This document shows, piece by piece, positions 9,298-18,836 of a stretch of 64,000 bases of DNA (position 1 is its first letter; the number at the start of each line of letters is the position of its first letter). The stretch comes from Cyanobium sp. E1_MAG_00006 (GTDB lineage: Bacteria > Cyanobacteriota > Cyanobacteriia > PCC-6307 > Cyanobiaceae): positions 248,001 through 312,000 of the forward strand of contig JAIYAQ010000012.1 in NCBI GenBank assembly GCA_027488975.1. The letters run 5' to 3'. The translations under genes and the position numbers were made by a program. The notes below the pieces were generated by a model. That model saw only the letters and a list, made by a program, of their open reading frames with translations. It made no database searches and had not been told where the DNA came from.

Positions 9298-9885
9298 ATG
9301 AGCTCCGACGGCACCAGCAGCCCCAGCGACGGCAGCAGCAGCAACGGTTCCGGTGATGTGCCCACGGTGCTGGTGCGCGATGGCCAGGGCCGGCAGCTGC
9401 TCTGCTTCCTTGAGCAGCTGATCCCCCTCGATGGCCACGACTACGGCCTGCTCACCCCCGTGGATACCCCGGTGTGCCTGGTGCGCATCGCTGGCGATGA
9501 CGACGAGGAGGACGAGGTGATCGAGGAGCTGGATGGCGCCGAGCCGATCCTCTCGGTGGCGGAGGTGGTGCTGCAGGAGCACGAACTCACCCTGGTGCGT
9601 TCCGCGGTCACCCTCACGGTGAGCGGCGAACTCGAGGAGCCCGATCAGGACGAACTCGATGAGGAGATCGACGGCGAGGACGACGACGACACCGACCTCT
9701 ACGAAATGCTGATCCAGTTCCGCGCCGAGGGGCAGGACTACGGTCTGTTCATTCCCCTCGACCCCTTCTTCGTTGTGGCGCGCATCCAGAACGGCGAGGG
9801 TGTGCTGGTGGAGGGCGAGGAATTCGAGCGGGTCCAGCCCCGCATCGAAGCGGAACTGGAGGAGCGCGAGCTCGCCGCCGACTGA
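9298..9885 (+). CDS. DUF3727 (with DUF1292-like half) acidic protein
   Basis: This 195-residue strongly acidic protein contains two related blocks. LEQLIPLDGHDYGLLTPVD (about residues 37-55) and LIQFRAEGQDYGLFIPLD (about 137-154) share the pattern DYGL-x-x-P-x-D followed by V-x-x-x-R-I. An Asp/Glu-rich linker joins them. The layout fits cyanobacterial and plastid DUF1292/DUF3727 proteins of unknown function. ATG 9298 is the first start after ruvX and precedes a Ser/Gly-rich disordered N-terminus. The ruvX, DUF3727, yqeG order with short gaps suggests one transcript. Confidence 0.8.
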   Translation: MSSDGTSSPSDGSSSNGSGDVPTVLVRDGQGRQLLCFLEQLIPLDGHDYGLLTPVDTPVCLVRIAGDDDEEDEVIEELDGAEPILSVAEVVLQEHELTLVRSAVTLTVSGELEEPDQDELDEEIDGEDDDDTDLYEMLIQFRAEGQDYGLFIPLDPFFVVARIQNGEGVLVEGEEFERVQPRIEAELEERELAAD

Positions 9886-9948
9886 TCCAGACTGATCCTG
9901 TCTGAACAAGTCCACATCCCTCCTCCGCCTCTTCCCCCGGCCAGCCCC

Positions 9949-10470
9949 TTGCTCCCCCGCTCGCTTCCGCAGCTGCTGCAGCCCGACTGGGTGGCCCCCG
10001 GCACCCTGGCGGAGCTTCCCCTGGAGCATCTGCTCGAGCGGCGGATCCGGGCCCTGGTGCTGGATGTGGATCGCACGCTGCTGCCGCGCCATGGCAACCG
10101 CATGCCGCAGAGCGTGGAGCACTGGCTGCGCCAGGCCCAACAGCGCATGCCGCTGCACCTGTTCAGCAACAACCCCTCCCGCAGCCGCATCGGCGCCGTC
10201 GCCGAGCAGCTCGGCGTGACCTTCACCACCAGCGCCGGCAAACCGCGGCGGGCCCCCCTGCGGCGGGTGCTGGAGGAGCTGGCCATGCCCGCCGGCGAGG
10301 TGGCGATCGTGGGGGATCGCGTGTTCACCGATGTACTGGCCGGCAACCGCCTGGGCCTGTACACCGTGCTGGTGAAGCCGGTGAACGCCGAGGGACGTCC
10401 CTGCCGCCACGATCGCTGGCAGAAGCTGGAGGTTCAGCTGGCCCGCCTGGCGGGCGCCCCGCTGGCCTGA
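9949..10470 (+). CDS. YqeG-family HAD-IIIA phosphatase
   Basis: This is a 173-residue HAD-superfamily protein. Motif I is LDVDRTLL (about residues 37-44, the two aspartates), motif II is LFSNNPS (about 68), a lysine lies in SAGKPRRAP (about 98), and motif III is AIVGDRVFTDV (about 120-130). Members are phosphatases of poorly defined substrate; plant and cyanobacterial relatives include phosphatidylglycerophosphate phosphatases. It starts at TTG 9949, since no ATG or GTG is placed better. It lies between DUF3727 and proB on the same strand. Confidence 0.82.
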   Translation: MLPRSLPQLLQPDWVAPGTLAELPLEHLLERRIRALVLDVDRTLLPRHGNRMPQSVEHWLRQAQQRMPLHLFSNNPSRSRIGAVAEQLGVTFTTSAGKPRRAPLRRVLEELAMPAGEVAIVGDRVFTDVLAGNRLGLYTVLVKPVNAEGRPCRHDRWQKLEVQLARLAGAPLA

Positions 10471-10476
10471 ACCGCG

Positions 10477-11562
10477 ATGCCGATGCGCCGGGTGATCAAG
10501 GTGGGCACCAGCCTGCTGCGGGGCCGTGAGGGCCGCAGCACCGAGCAGGTGATCGATGATCTGGCCGCCAGCCTCTGCGGGCTGTGGCAGCGAGGTGAGC
10601 CGGTGGTGCTGGTTACCAGCGGCGCCGTTGGCCTGGGCTGCCATGCCCTGGGCCGCTCCGACCGCCCCTCCGAGCTCGAGGCCCTGCAGGCCGCCGCCGC
10701 CGTGGGGCAGGGCCGGCTGATGACCCTCTACGACCAGGCCTTCGCCCGCCGCGGCCGCTGCGTGGCCCAGGTGCTGCTCACCCGCGGCGATCTGGCCTCC
10801 CGGCGCCGCTACCAGAACGCCTGCCGCACCCTTGAGCAACTGCTGGCCTGGGGCGTCACACCGGTGATCAACGAGAACGACACCCTCGCTACCGACGAGC
10901 TGCGCTTCGGCGACAACGACACCCTCTCCGCCCTGGTGGCCGAAGCGGTGAGCGCAGATGAGCTGGTGCTGCTCACCGACATCGACAGCCTCTACAGCGG
11001 CGATCCACGCAGCGATGCCAATGCCCGCCCGATCGCGGTGGTGGAGGGCCCGGCCCAGCTGGAGGCCCTCAGCGGCGCCGCCCGGGGAGGCGGCCGCTGG
11101 GGCACCGGTGGCATGACCACAAAGCTCGCCGCCGCACGCATCGCCACCGCCAGCGGCATTCAGATGCGTCTGGCCGACGGACGCGAGCCGGCGGTGCTGG
11201 AGGCCCTGCTGGCTGGGGAATCCTGCGGCACCCTGTTCCGCGCCAGCAGCCAACCCCTGAGCAGCCGCAAAGGCTGGCTGGCCCATGCCCTGCTGCCCAA
11301 GGGCAGCATCCGCGTGGATGCCGGCGCCGAGCAGGCCCTGCTCGGGCGCGGCGCCTCCCTGCTGGCGGCCGGCGTGCGCAGCGTGGAGGGGGCATTCGAG
11401 CGGCGGGAACCGGTGCGGGTGCTCAGCCTCGATGGGCGTGAACTGGCCCGCGGCCTCGCCGCCCTGAGCAGCGCCGAGGTGCACCAGCGCATCGGTCAGC
11501 GGGGGCTGGTGGTGCACCGCGATCACCTGGTACTCACAGCCAGGCCGGCTGAGGCCAGCTGA
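10477..11562 (+). CDS. proB: glutamate 5-kinase
   Basis: This enzyme phosphorylates glutamate to gamma-glutamyl phosphate, the first step of proline synthesis. The N-terminal amino-acid kinase domain shows IKVGTSLL (about residues 7-14), VLVTSGAVGLG (about 43-53), VTPVINENDT (about 128-137), FGDNDTLSALVA (about 144-155) and LTDIDSLYSGDPR (about 166-178). A C-terminal PUA domain follows from about residue 275, as in the long bacterial form. The length of 361 residues is normal. It begins six bases after yqeG, consistent with co-transcription. Confidence 0.96.
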   Translation: MPMRRVIKVGTSLLRGREGRSTEQVIDDLAASLCGLWQRGEPVVLVTSGAVGLGCHALGRSDRPSELEALQAAAAVGQGRLMTLYDQAFARRGRCVAQVLLTRGDLASRRRYQNACRTLEQLLAWGVTPVINENDTLATDELRFGDNDTLSALVAEAVSADELVLLTDIDSLYSGDPRSDANARPIAVVEGPAQLEALSGAARGGGRWGTGGMTTKLAAARIATASGIQMRLADGREPAVLEALLAGESCGTLFRASSQPLSSRKGWLAHALLPKGSIRVDAGAEQALLGRGASLLAAGVRSVEGAFERREPVRVLSLDGRELARGLAALSSAEVHQRIGQRGLVVHRDHLVLTARPAEAS

Positions 11563-11569
11563 CGGGGCC

Positions 11570-11575
11570 TACGAT
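11570..11575 (+). promoter_or_regulatory. candidate -10 element for lpxD
   Basis: TACGAT lies in the 36-base gap between proB and lpxD, 23 bases before the lpxD ATG. The same hexamer occurs before acsF (37794) and before the 59-residue gene at 54880. No -35 box is evident. Confidence 0.3.
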
Positions 11576-11598
11576 CCGGCCGACCGCCCGGCCGCCCC

Positions 11599-12672
11599 AT
11601 GCGCTTCAGCGACCTGCTCAGCCATCTGAGCGAAGTGCAGGCCGGCGGCGGCAGCCAGGCTCTGGCCCTGGCGCACGACCTGGCCGCCGACCCTGACCTG
11701 CGTGGTGCAGCCGCTCTGGATCAGGCCACCAGCGGCCAGCTGAGCTTCCTGGAGCCCGGCAATGCCCTGGCCGCCGGCCTGGCCGCCAGCGGCGCCTGTG
11801 CCGTGCTGCTGCCGGCCCGCGGGGAGGAAGCCGATGCCCTGCAGCAGCAGGCCAGCGCGCGGGGCCTGGCCTGGATCGCCCTGAACGACCCGCGTCTGGG
11901 CTTCGCTGAAGCCCTCGATGCCCTGCATCCACGGCGGCCCAAGCCAGCCGGAATCCACCCCAGTGCCGTGATCGATCCAACGGCTGTGTTGGGCATGGGC
12001 TCCCACGTCGGCCCCCAGGTGGTGGTGGGGGCCGACGTGCAGATCGGCGCCGGCTGCACCCTGCATCCCCAGGTGGTGCTCTACGACGACGTGCAGATCG
12101 GCGAAGGCTGCGAGATCCACGCCGGCGCGGTACTACATCCGGGCTCGCGTCTGGGCCGCGGCTGCGTGGTGCACTCCAATGCCGTGGTGGGCAGCGAGGG
12201 CTTCGGCTTCGTGCCCACCGCCAACGGCTGGCGCAAGATGCCCCAGACCGGCCTGGTGGTGCTGGAGGACGGCGTCGAGGTGGGCTGCGGCAGCACGATC
12301 GATCGGCCCTCGGTGGGCGAAACCCGCATCGGCGCCGGCACCAAGATCGACAACCTCGTGCACATCGGCCACGGCGTGACCACCGGCAAAGGCTGCGCCC
12401 TGGCCGCCCAGGTGGGCATCGCCGGCGGCGCCAGGCTCGGCAACGGCGTGATCTTGGCGGGCCAGGTGGGCCTGGCCAACAAGGCGGTGATGGGCGATCG
12501 CTCGATCGCCTCCTCCAAATCTGGCGTGCACGGCGAGGTGGCCGCCGGGGAGGTGGTGAGCGGCTACCCCGCCATCCCCAACAGGCTCTGGCTGCGCTGC
12601 TCCGCCGCCTTCAACAAATTGCCGGACCTCACCCGGGCGATCCGCCAGCTCGAGAAGGGCCGCACGCCCTGA
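11599..12672 (+). CDS. lpxD: UDP-3-O-acylglucosamine N-acyltransferase
   Basis: This is a lipid A biosynthesis enzyme that transfers a 3-hydroxyacyl chain from ACP to UDP-3-O-acylglucosamine. An N-terminal uridine-binding region (about residues 1-105) is followed by a left-handed beta-helix of hexapeptide repeats ([27 protein letters not shown] and similar, about 115-320). The catalytic histidine lies in LVHIGHGV (about 253-260), and [10 protein letters not shown] (about 208-217) is characteristic of LpxD rather than LpxA. The length of 357 residues is slightly above the E. coli enzyme. It indicates an outer membrane with lipid A. Confidence 0.93.
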   Translation: MRFSDLLSHLSEVQAGGGSQALALAHDLAADPDLRGAAALDQATSGQLSFLEPGNALAAGLAASGACAVLLPARGEEADALQQQASARGLAWIALNDPRLGFAEALDALHPRRPKPAGIHPSAVIDPTAVLGMGSHVGPQVVVGADVQIGAGCTLHPQVVLYDDVQIGEGCEIHAGAVLHPGSRLGRGCVVHSNAVVGSEGFGFVPTANGWRKMPQTGLVVLEDGVEVGCGSTIDRPSVGETRIGAGTKIDNLVHIGHGVTTGKGCALAAQVGIAGGARLGNGVILAGQVGLANKAVMGDRSIASSKSGVHGEVAAGEVVSGYPAIPNRLWLRCSAAFNKLPDLTRAIRQLEKGRTP

Positions 12673-12775
12673 ATCTGGCGCAGGGCATCGGGGAGGAGAT
12701 TGCTGAGGACGCTGCGGCGTAGCCTCGCGCCACGCCCTCCATGCCACGGCAGCCGCCGTGCAGCCGCAGTCCCCC

Positions 12776-13870
12776 ATGACCAGCTACCGGATCACCCTGC
12801 TCCCCGGCGACGGCATCGGCCCGGAGATCACGGATGTGGCCCGCCAGCTGCTGGATGCGGTGAGCCGCCGCCACGGCTTCGAGCTCGTCTACGACGAGCA
12901 GCCCATGGGCGGCGCCGCCATCGACGCCACCGGTGAGCCCCTGCCCGCCAGCACGCTGGCGGCCTGCAAGGCCGCCGATGCGGTGCTGCTGGCCGCCATC
13001 GGTTCCCCCCAGTACGACGCGCTGCCCCGCGAGAAGCGCCCGGAGTCCGGTCTGCTGGGCTTGCGGGCCGGCATGGGGCTGTTTGCCAATCTGCGGCCGG
13101 TGACGATCATCCCGGCCCTGATCGATGCCTCCACGCTCAAGCGGGAGGTGATCGAAGGGGTTGATCTGCTGGTGGTGCGCGAGCTCACCGGCGGCGTGTA
13201 CTTCGGCACCCCCAAGGGGCGCGTCGAGGCCGACGGCCATGTGCGTGGCTTCAACACCATGGCCTACTTCGACTACGAGATCGACCGGATCGCCAAGGTG
13301 GGCTTCGATCTGGCCCGCCAGCGCAGCGGCCGCCTCTGCAGCGTCGACAAGGCCAACGTGCTGGATGTGAGCCAGCTCTGGCGGGACCGCGTCGAGGCAC
13401 TGCATGCCAGCAGCTACAGCGACGTGGCCCTGAGCCACATGTATGTGGACAACGCAGCGATGCAGCTGGTGCGCAACCCCCGCCAGTTCGATGTGCTGCT
13501 CACGAGCAACCTGTTCGGCGACATCCTCAGCGATGAGGCCGCCATGCTGAGCGGTTCCATCGGCATGCTGCCCTCCGCCTCGCTCGGGGAGAGCGGGCCG
13601 GGCCTGTTCGAACCGATCCATGGCTCCGCACCCGACATCGCCCGCCAGGACAAGGCCAACCCGATGGCGATGGTGCTCAGCGCCGCGATGCTGCTGCGGG
13701 TCGGACTGAAGCAGGATGCCGCCGCCGCGGATCTGGAAGCCGCGGTGGATCGCGTACTGGCCGCCGGCTATCGCACCGGTGACCTGATGGCCGAGGGCTG
13801 CACACCGCTCGGCTGCAAGGCCATGGGCGATCAGCTGCTGGCGGCTCTGGAGGCTGCTCAGCCCGCCTGA
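12776..13870 (+). CDS. leuB: 3-isopropylmalate dehydrogenase
   Basis: This enzyme oxidises and decarboxylates 3-isopropylmalate in leucine biosynthesis. Signature elements are [11 protein letters not shown] (about residues 7-17), the arginines in [14 protein letters not shown] (about 94-107) and [12 protein letters not shown] (about 134-145), and the signature [20 protein letters not shown] (about 241-260). ATG 12776 matches the usual N-terminus; a GTG 18 bases upstream is less likely. The length of 364 residues is typical. It follows lpxD after a gap of about 100 bases. Confidence 0.96.
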   Translation: MTSYRITLLPGDGIGPEITDVARQLLDAVSRRHGFELVYDEQPMGGAAIDATGEPLPASTLAACKAADAVLLAAIGSPQYDALPREKRPESGLLGLRAGMGLFANLRPVTIIPALIDASTLKREVIEGVDLLVVRELTGGVYFGTPKGRVEADGHVRGFNTMAYFDYEIDRIAKVGFDLARQRSGRLCSVDKANVLDVSQLWRDRVEALHASSYSDVALSHMYVDNAAMQLVRNPRQFDVLLTSNLFGDILSDEAAMLSGSIGMLPSASLGESGPGLFEPIHGSAPDIARQDKANPMAMVLSAAMLLRVGLKQDAAAADLEAAVDRVLAAGYRTGDLMAEGCTPLGCKAMGDQLLAALEAAQPA

Positions 13871-13962
13871 GCACGATCGGCGCAGCGGCGCCGGAGCACG
13901 GCGGTTTCGGGCCGGGTCCCACGACCTGCCAAACTCACGGTCGGTTTTCTGGATCCCAGCGC

Positions 13963-14865
13963 ATGTCGAAGCGTCACCCGGTCGTATCGGTCACCGGCTC
14001 CTCCGGCGCTGGCACCAGCACTGTGAAGCGCGCCTTCGAGCACATCTTCAAGCGCGAAGGCATCACCCCGGCCGTGGTGGAGGGCGACAGCTACCACCGC
14101 TACGAGCGCGGCCCCATGAAGGAGGCCATGGCCTCGGCCCTGGCGAAGGGCGAGAACTTCTCCCACTTCGGCCCCGAGGCCAACCTGTTCGACAAGCTCG
14201 AGGAGTTGTTCAAGACCTACGGCGAAACAGGCAGCGGCCAGAAGCGCTACTACCTGCACTCCGTTGAGGAGGCCGCCGAGCACAACGCCCGCCTCGGCAC
14301 CACCCTCGAGCCCGGCCAGTTCACGCCCTGGGAAACCATCCCGGCCGGCACTGACCTGCTCTTTTACGAGGGCCTGCATGGCGGCGTGAAGGGTGAGGGC
14401 TACGACGTGGCCGGCCTGGCCGACCTGCTGGTGGGCGTGGTTCCCGTGGTGAACCTCGAGTGGATTCAGAAGATCGCCCGCGACAACAAGGAGCGCGGTT
14501 ACTCCGCTGAGGCGACCGTGGACACGATCCTGCGCCGCATGCCGGATTACATCAACCACATCTGCCCGCAGTTCAGCCAGACGGACATCAACTTCCAGCG
14601 GGTCTCGACTGTCGACACTTCGAACCCCTTCATGATCCGGGACATCCCCACCCCGGATGAGTCGTTCGTGATCATTCACTTCCGCAAGGGAGCCCGCGAG
14701 AAGTGGGGCATCAACTTCCGCCACCTGCTCGACATGATTCACGACTCCTTCATGTCCAGCCCCACCTCGATCGTGGTGAACGGCGGCAAGATGGGCTTCG
14801 CGATGGAGCTGATTCTCACCCCGATCATCCACCGCATGATCGAGGAGAAAAAGAAGCTCGACTGA
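13963..14865 (+). CDS. prk: phosphoribulokinase, short proteobacterial-like form
   Basis: This enzyme makes ribulose 1,5-bisphosphate for RuBisCO in the Calvin cycle. The P-loop reads TGSSGAGTSTVKR (about residues 11-23), followed by VEGDSYHRYERGPMKE (about 44-59), LFYEGLHGG, VVNLEWIQK (about 164-172) and ILRRMPDYINHICPQF. The 300-residue length and these motifs match proteobacterial class I enzymes rather than the roughly 333-residue plant and beta-cyanobacterial enzymes. Only one cysteine is visible (about residue 205), so the N-terminal redox cysteine pair used for thioredoxin control is absent. The gene stands alone after leuB with a 92-base leader. Confidence 0.95.
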   Translation: MSKRHPVVSVTGSSGAGTSTVKRAFEHIFKREGITPAVVEGDSYHRYERGPMKEAMASALAKGENFSHFGPEANLFDKLEELFKTYGETGSGQKRYYLHSVEEAAEHNARLGTTLEPGQFTPWETIPAGTDLLFYEGLHGGVKGEGYDVAGLADLLVGVVPVVNLEWIQKIARDNKERGYSAEATVDTILRRMPDYINHICPQFSQTDINFQRVSTVDTSNPFMIRDIPTPDESFVIIHFRKGAREKWGINFRHLLDMIHDSFMSSPTSIVVNGGKMGFAMELILTPIIHRMIEEKKKLD

Positions 14866-14921
14866 ACAACAGCGGCGACTCCACCGTTGCGGGCCTACTC
14901 TTAGCCCCATCGGCGGACCCG

Positions 14922-15299
14922 GTGACGGCCATCGCGCTCGCTCCAGAGCCCACCACCACCGGGCAACCCCGGCGGCTTAACCCACCGACCTCCCCCTCCT
15001 TCGAGATCCGGGGAGCGGTGGGTATTTCTTTATCCGGGCCACGCTGGGATCGCATCAACAGCGCTGCCGTGATCGCCTGCGCCCGGCGCATTTATCACGA
15101 CTATCTGGCGAGCGGCTGCGTGTGCGCCGAGCCCATCGGCATCGTGATCGCCGCGACCCCCAGCGGCCAGAGCGTCAGTCTGGGCCGGGCGGTCTTCGAG
15201 CCGCCAGTGCTGCTTCCCGGCGAGCAGTACATCCCCCTGGAGCTGGTGCGCCCTCGCACCAGCCGGGGCCGCACCCCCCGCCCCTTCACCCGCGGCTGA
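14922..15299 (+). CDS. conserved hypothetical protein upstream of pilD
   Basis: This is a predicted 125-residue soluble protein starting at GTG 14922, the first plausible start after prk. The core is hydrophobic and well formed (VGISLSGPRWDRINSAAVIACARRI, read as two blocks, about residues 33-57; PIGIVIAATPSGQSVSLGRAVFEPP, about 68-92). The basic C-terminus TSRGRTPRPFTRG is probably disordered. Its TGA overlaps the pilD ATG by one base, which supports it being translated. I do not recognise a characterised family. Confidence 0.55.
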   Translation: MTAIALAPEPTTTGQPRRLNPPTSPSFEIRGAVGISLSGPRWDRINSAAVIACARRIYHDYLASGCVCAEPIGIVIAATPSGQSVSLGRAVFEPPVLLPGEQYIPLELVRPRTSRGRTPRPFTRG

Positions 15300-16159
15300 T
15301 GCTGCTGCAACTTCCAGAGCCTCTTCTCTCCACAGCCGCCCTGATCTGTGCGGTGCTCGGCGCCTGCCTCGGCAGCTTCCTGAACGTGGTGGCCTGGCGG
15401 TTGCCTCGGCAGGAATCGGTGGTGTTCCCCGGCAGCCACTGCCCCCGCTGCGGCACCGCGCTGCGCTGGTACGAAAACCTACCGCTGCTGAGCTGGCTGC
15501 TGCAGCGGGGCCGCTGCCGCCACTGCGGCACGTCCATCTCCGTGCGTTACCCGGCGGTGGAACTGCTCTGCGCCGGCCTGTTCGTAGCCGCCGCTGCCGC
15601 TCAGCCCAGCGGGCTGGGGCCGGCCGCTGAGCCGCTGCTGCAGCTGCTGGCCGGCTGGCTGCTGGTGGGGCTCTTGCTGCCACTGATCCTGATCGACCTC
15701 GACCATCTCTGGCTACCGGAGCCCCTCTGCCGCTGGGGCGTGGTGCTGGGATTGGTGGTCACCGCGGTGGCGGGCTTCAGCCAGGGCGACGGCGTGGGGC
15801 GGTCCCTGCTCTTCTGGCATCTGCTGGCGGCCAGTGCCGGCCTGCTGGGGTTTGAGGCGATGAGTGCCGGCGCCGCCCGGCTGCTCGGCAAACCGGCGCT
15901 CGGGCTGGGCGACGCCAAGCTGGCGGCCCTGCTCGGCGCTTGGCTGGGCCTGAGCGGTCTGGGGCTGATGGTGGTGCTGGCGGTACTGAGCGGCGCCCTC
16001 TTCGGTGTGCTCGGTCTGGTCAGCGGTCGCCTGCAGCGTGGTCAGCCGTTCCCATTCGGCCCCTTCCTGGCCGGCGCCGGTCTGGCGGTGTGGATCGGCG
16101 GTAATGCGTTCTGGGTGCAGCAGATCAGCGGGTTGCTGGGCTGGAACAACCTCGGCTGA
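15299..16159 (+). CDS. pilD: prepilin peptidase / N-methyltransferase
   Basis: This inner-membrane aspartic protease cleaves and N-methylates type IV prepilins. The N-terminal methylase region has the two zinc-binding pairs CPRCG (about residues 47-51) and CRHCG (about 74-78). The membrane protease domain has its catalytic aspartates in DLDHLWLPEPL (about 137-147) and GLGDAKL (about 202-208). Several membrane segments are evident and the length of 286 residues is normal. The start overlaps the stop of the preceding small gene. It implies a type IV pilus or competence system elsewhere in the genome. Confidence 0.94.
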   Translation: MLLQLPEPLLSTAALICAVLGACLGSFLNVVAWRLPRQESVVFPGSHCPRCGTALRWYENLPLLSWLLQRGRCRHCGTSISVRYPAVELLCAGLFVAAAAAQPSGLGPAAEPLLQLLAGWLLVGLLLPLILIDLDHLWLPEPLCRWGVVLGLVVTAVAGFSQGDGVGRSLLFWHLLAASAGLLGFEAMSAGAARLLGKPALGLGDAKLAALLGAWLGLSGLGLMVVLAVLSGALFGVLGLVSGRLQRGQPFPFGPFLAGAGLAVWIGGNAFWVQQISGLLGWNNLG

Positions 16160-16160
16160 A

Positions 16161-16202
16161 GCCCGCGGCTGCGCCAGCCGGCCTGCCAAGCGGGCGCGCC
16201 TT
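16161..16202 (+). terminator. possible weak terminator after pilD
   Basis: GCCCGC (16161-16166) can pair with GCGGGC (16190-16195) starting one base after the pilD stop, and a short TTT follows at 16201. The loop is long and the T-run is poor, so this is tentative. Confidence 0.25.
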
Positions 16203-16241
16203 TAATGGTGTGATTCATCCCATCGCCATCGCCGCCAGCCC

Positions 16242-17113
<872 letters not shown>

Positions 17114-17117
<4 letters not shown>

Positions 17118-17569
17118 GCAACCACCGGACCGCAGAACGGCCGCGGCTGCTTCAGCAGCTCTGGCACCTGCTCGTGGCGCCGCTGGTGCCGGCGATCCTG
17201 CTGCTCTCTCTGGCGTTGCCTCTCCCCCAGGCCGCCCTGGCTGGGCCTGTCGACTGGCATGAGGTGACCGCCACCGCGGAGGGCCGTCAGTGGTGGGATG
17301 CGGGCAGCCTGCGCCTCAGCCGCGACGGCAATCTCAGCGTGCTCAGCCGCTTTCAACCCGCCGCCGACGAGGCCGAAGGCCAGCGCCCGCCTGCCAGCGA
17401 CCTCTATGTGATGGAGGTGGACTGCGGCCAGAGCCTGTTCCGCGACACCTCGATCAACGGCATTCCCCAATGGGGCAGCCACTGGCAGCCAGTGGGCGCC
17501 GATGGCCTGATCGAGGAAACCCTGGCGGCTGTGTGTGTGGCCGGGTCCGATCTGCTGGCAGGCTCCTGA
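17114..17569 (+). CDS. exported conserved cyanobacterial protein
   Basis: This 151-residue protein has a hydrophobic N-terminal segment (about residues 22-43) ending in a signal-peptidase-like site (ALAGPVD), so it is probably periplasmic or lumenal. The mature part contains [22 protein letters not shown] and a C-terminal cysteine (AAVCVAGSD), giving two cysteines that could form a disulfide. It is coupled to accD by a four-base overlap. I do not recognise a function. Confidence 0.6.
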
Positions 17570-17594
17570 GCCAGCCCCTGCAGCAGCCGCCACC

Positions 17595-18728
17595 TTGACC
17601 GCCGCTCTGACCGCCCTCCGCTCCCATCCACAGCCGCTGGGCGTTGCCGTTGCCGGCCTCGGCTTCGGCCAGGCGGTGCACCTGCCCGCCCTGCGCGACT
17701 GCCCGCTCACCCAGCCCGTGGCCCTCTGGCACCCACGCCGCGAGCGGCTCGAGCAGGCCTGCAACGCCGCTGAGCTGCAAGGCTTCACAGACTTCAACGC
17801 CCTGCTGGCCGATCCACGCGTGGAGGCCCTGGTGATTGCCACGCCTCCGGGGCCGCGCTTTGCACTGGCCAGCGCCGCCATTGCCGCCGGCAAGCATCTG
17901 CTGCTGGAAAAACCAGTGGCCCTGGAGGCGGCCCAGATCGAGGAGCTGCAGCGGCTGGCCCTGGCGGCCAGGGTCACCGTGGCGGTCGACTTCGAATACC
18001 GGGCTGTTCCAGCCTTCCAGCAGCTGGCTGCCCTGTTGGACAGCAATCCCATCGGCACCCCCTGGCTGGTGAAGCTGGACTGGTTGATGGGCAGCCGCGC
18101 CGATGCGTCGCGACCATGGAACTGGTATTCGCAGCGCGCCGCCGGCGGCGGGGTGCTGGGATCGCTCGGTACCCACGCCTTCGACACCCTCCACTGGCTG
18201 CTGGGGCCCACCCGCAGCGTCAGCGCCAGCCGCAGCCTGGCCATTCCCCAGCGGCCCCTGGCCGATGGCAGCGGCAGGCCGGCAGCGGTGGACGCCGAAG
18301 ACATCGCCCTGCTGCAGCTGGAGCTCGAACTGGCCAGCGGCCGGACGTTGCCGGCGCAGGTGAGCCTGGCCTCCGTGACCCGGCCCGGGCGCGGCTACTG
18401 GATCGAGCTCTACGGCAGCGAGGGCAGCCTGGTGCTCGGCTCAGCCAATCAGACCGATTACGTGCACGGCTTCGAACTCAGCCAGGCCGCCGGCAGCGGC
18501 CCGGGGGCCGGCCGCTTCACGCCGATCCCGCCAGACCCGCAGCTGGCCGTCCCAAACACCTGGCCCGATGGCCGGGTGGCGCCCGTGCGGCGTCTGATCC
18601 AGTGGTGGGCCGAAGCCATCCGCGACCAGCGGCCGATGCGGCCCGGACTGGCGGAGGCCGTCCTGAGCCAGAGGGTCTGCGACCTGGCGCTGGTGTCGGC
18701 CGATACAGGGCTGCGCCAACGGATCTGA
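17595..18728 (+). CDS. Gfo/Idh/MocA-family oxidoreductase
   Basis: This is a 377-residue NAD(P)-dependent oxidoreductase. The N-terminal Rossmann fold starts GVAVAGLGFGQAVHLPAL (about residues 16-33). The family motif LLLEKPVAL (about residues 100-108) has the conserved EKP, and the catalytic histidine region is GSLGTHAFDTLHWLLG (about 193-208). The second domain matches the GFO_IDH_MocA C-terminal fold. The substrate, probably a sugar or polyol, cannot be read from sequence. TTG 17595 is chosen because the earlier in-frame GTG lies inside the preceding gene. Confidence 0.88.
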   Translation: MTAALTALRSHPQPLGVAVAGLGFGQAVHLPALRDCPLTQPVALWHPRRERLEQACNAAELQGFTDFNALLADPRVEALVIATPPGPRFALASAAIAAGKHLLLEKPVALEAAQIEELQRLALAARVTVAVDFEYRAVPAFQQLAALLDSNPIGTPWLVKLDWLMGSRADASRPWNWYSQRAAGGGVLGSLGTHAFDTLHWLLGPTRSVSASRSLAIPQRPLADGSGRPAAVDAEDIALLQLELELASGRTLPAQVSLASVTRPGRGYWIELYGSEGSLVLGSANQTDYVHGFELSQAAGSGPGAGRFTPIPPDPQLAVPNTWPDGRVAPVRRLIQWWAEAIRDQRPMRPGLAEAVLSQRVCDLALVSADTGLRQRI

Positions 18729-18741
18729 GCGGCTGCCAGTG

Positions 18742-18767
18742 CGCCCGCAGCGACCCGTCTGCGGGCG
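18742..18767 (+). other. stem-loop between the oxidoreductase gene and fba
   Basis: CGCCCGCAG (18742-18750) and CTGCGGGCG (18759-18767) form a perfect 9-base stem with an 8-base loop, 13 bases after the oxidoreductase stop. No T-run follows on the plus strand, so it may act as a rho-independent-like stabiliser or as a weak terminator. Confidence 0.5.
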
Positions 18768-18777
18768 GGAAGGGGCC

Positions 18778-18808
18778 TTCAAACGGGCGAAAAGTCGCCG
18801 GTTAGGAT
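18778..18808 (+). promoter_or_regulatory. candidate fba promoter
   Basis: TTCAAA (18778-18783) and TAGGAT (18803-18808) are 19 bases apart and end 28 bases before the fba ATG. A small hairpin (GGCGA-AAAG-TCGCC, 18786-18799) lies between them and could be an operator. This rests on sequence resemblance only. Confidence 0.3.
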
Positions 18809-18836
18809 CGCCCGCATTCCCACAGAGGTTTCCCCC

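Noticed and set aside
9277-11526. A 749-codon open frame on the minus strand across DUF3727, yqeG and proB
   Set aside because: High GC makes antisense frames long. The translated sequence is a low-complexity His/Gln/Gly/Ala run typical of an antisense shadow, while the plus strand holds three well-matched genes.
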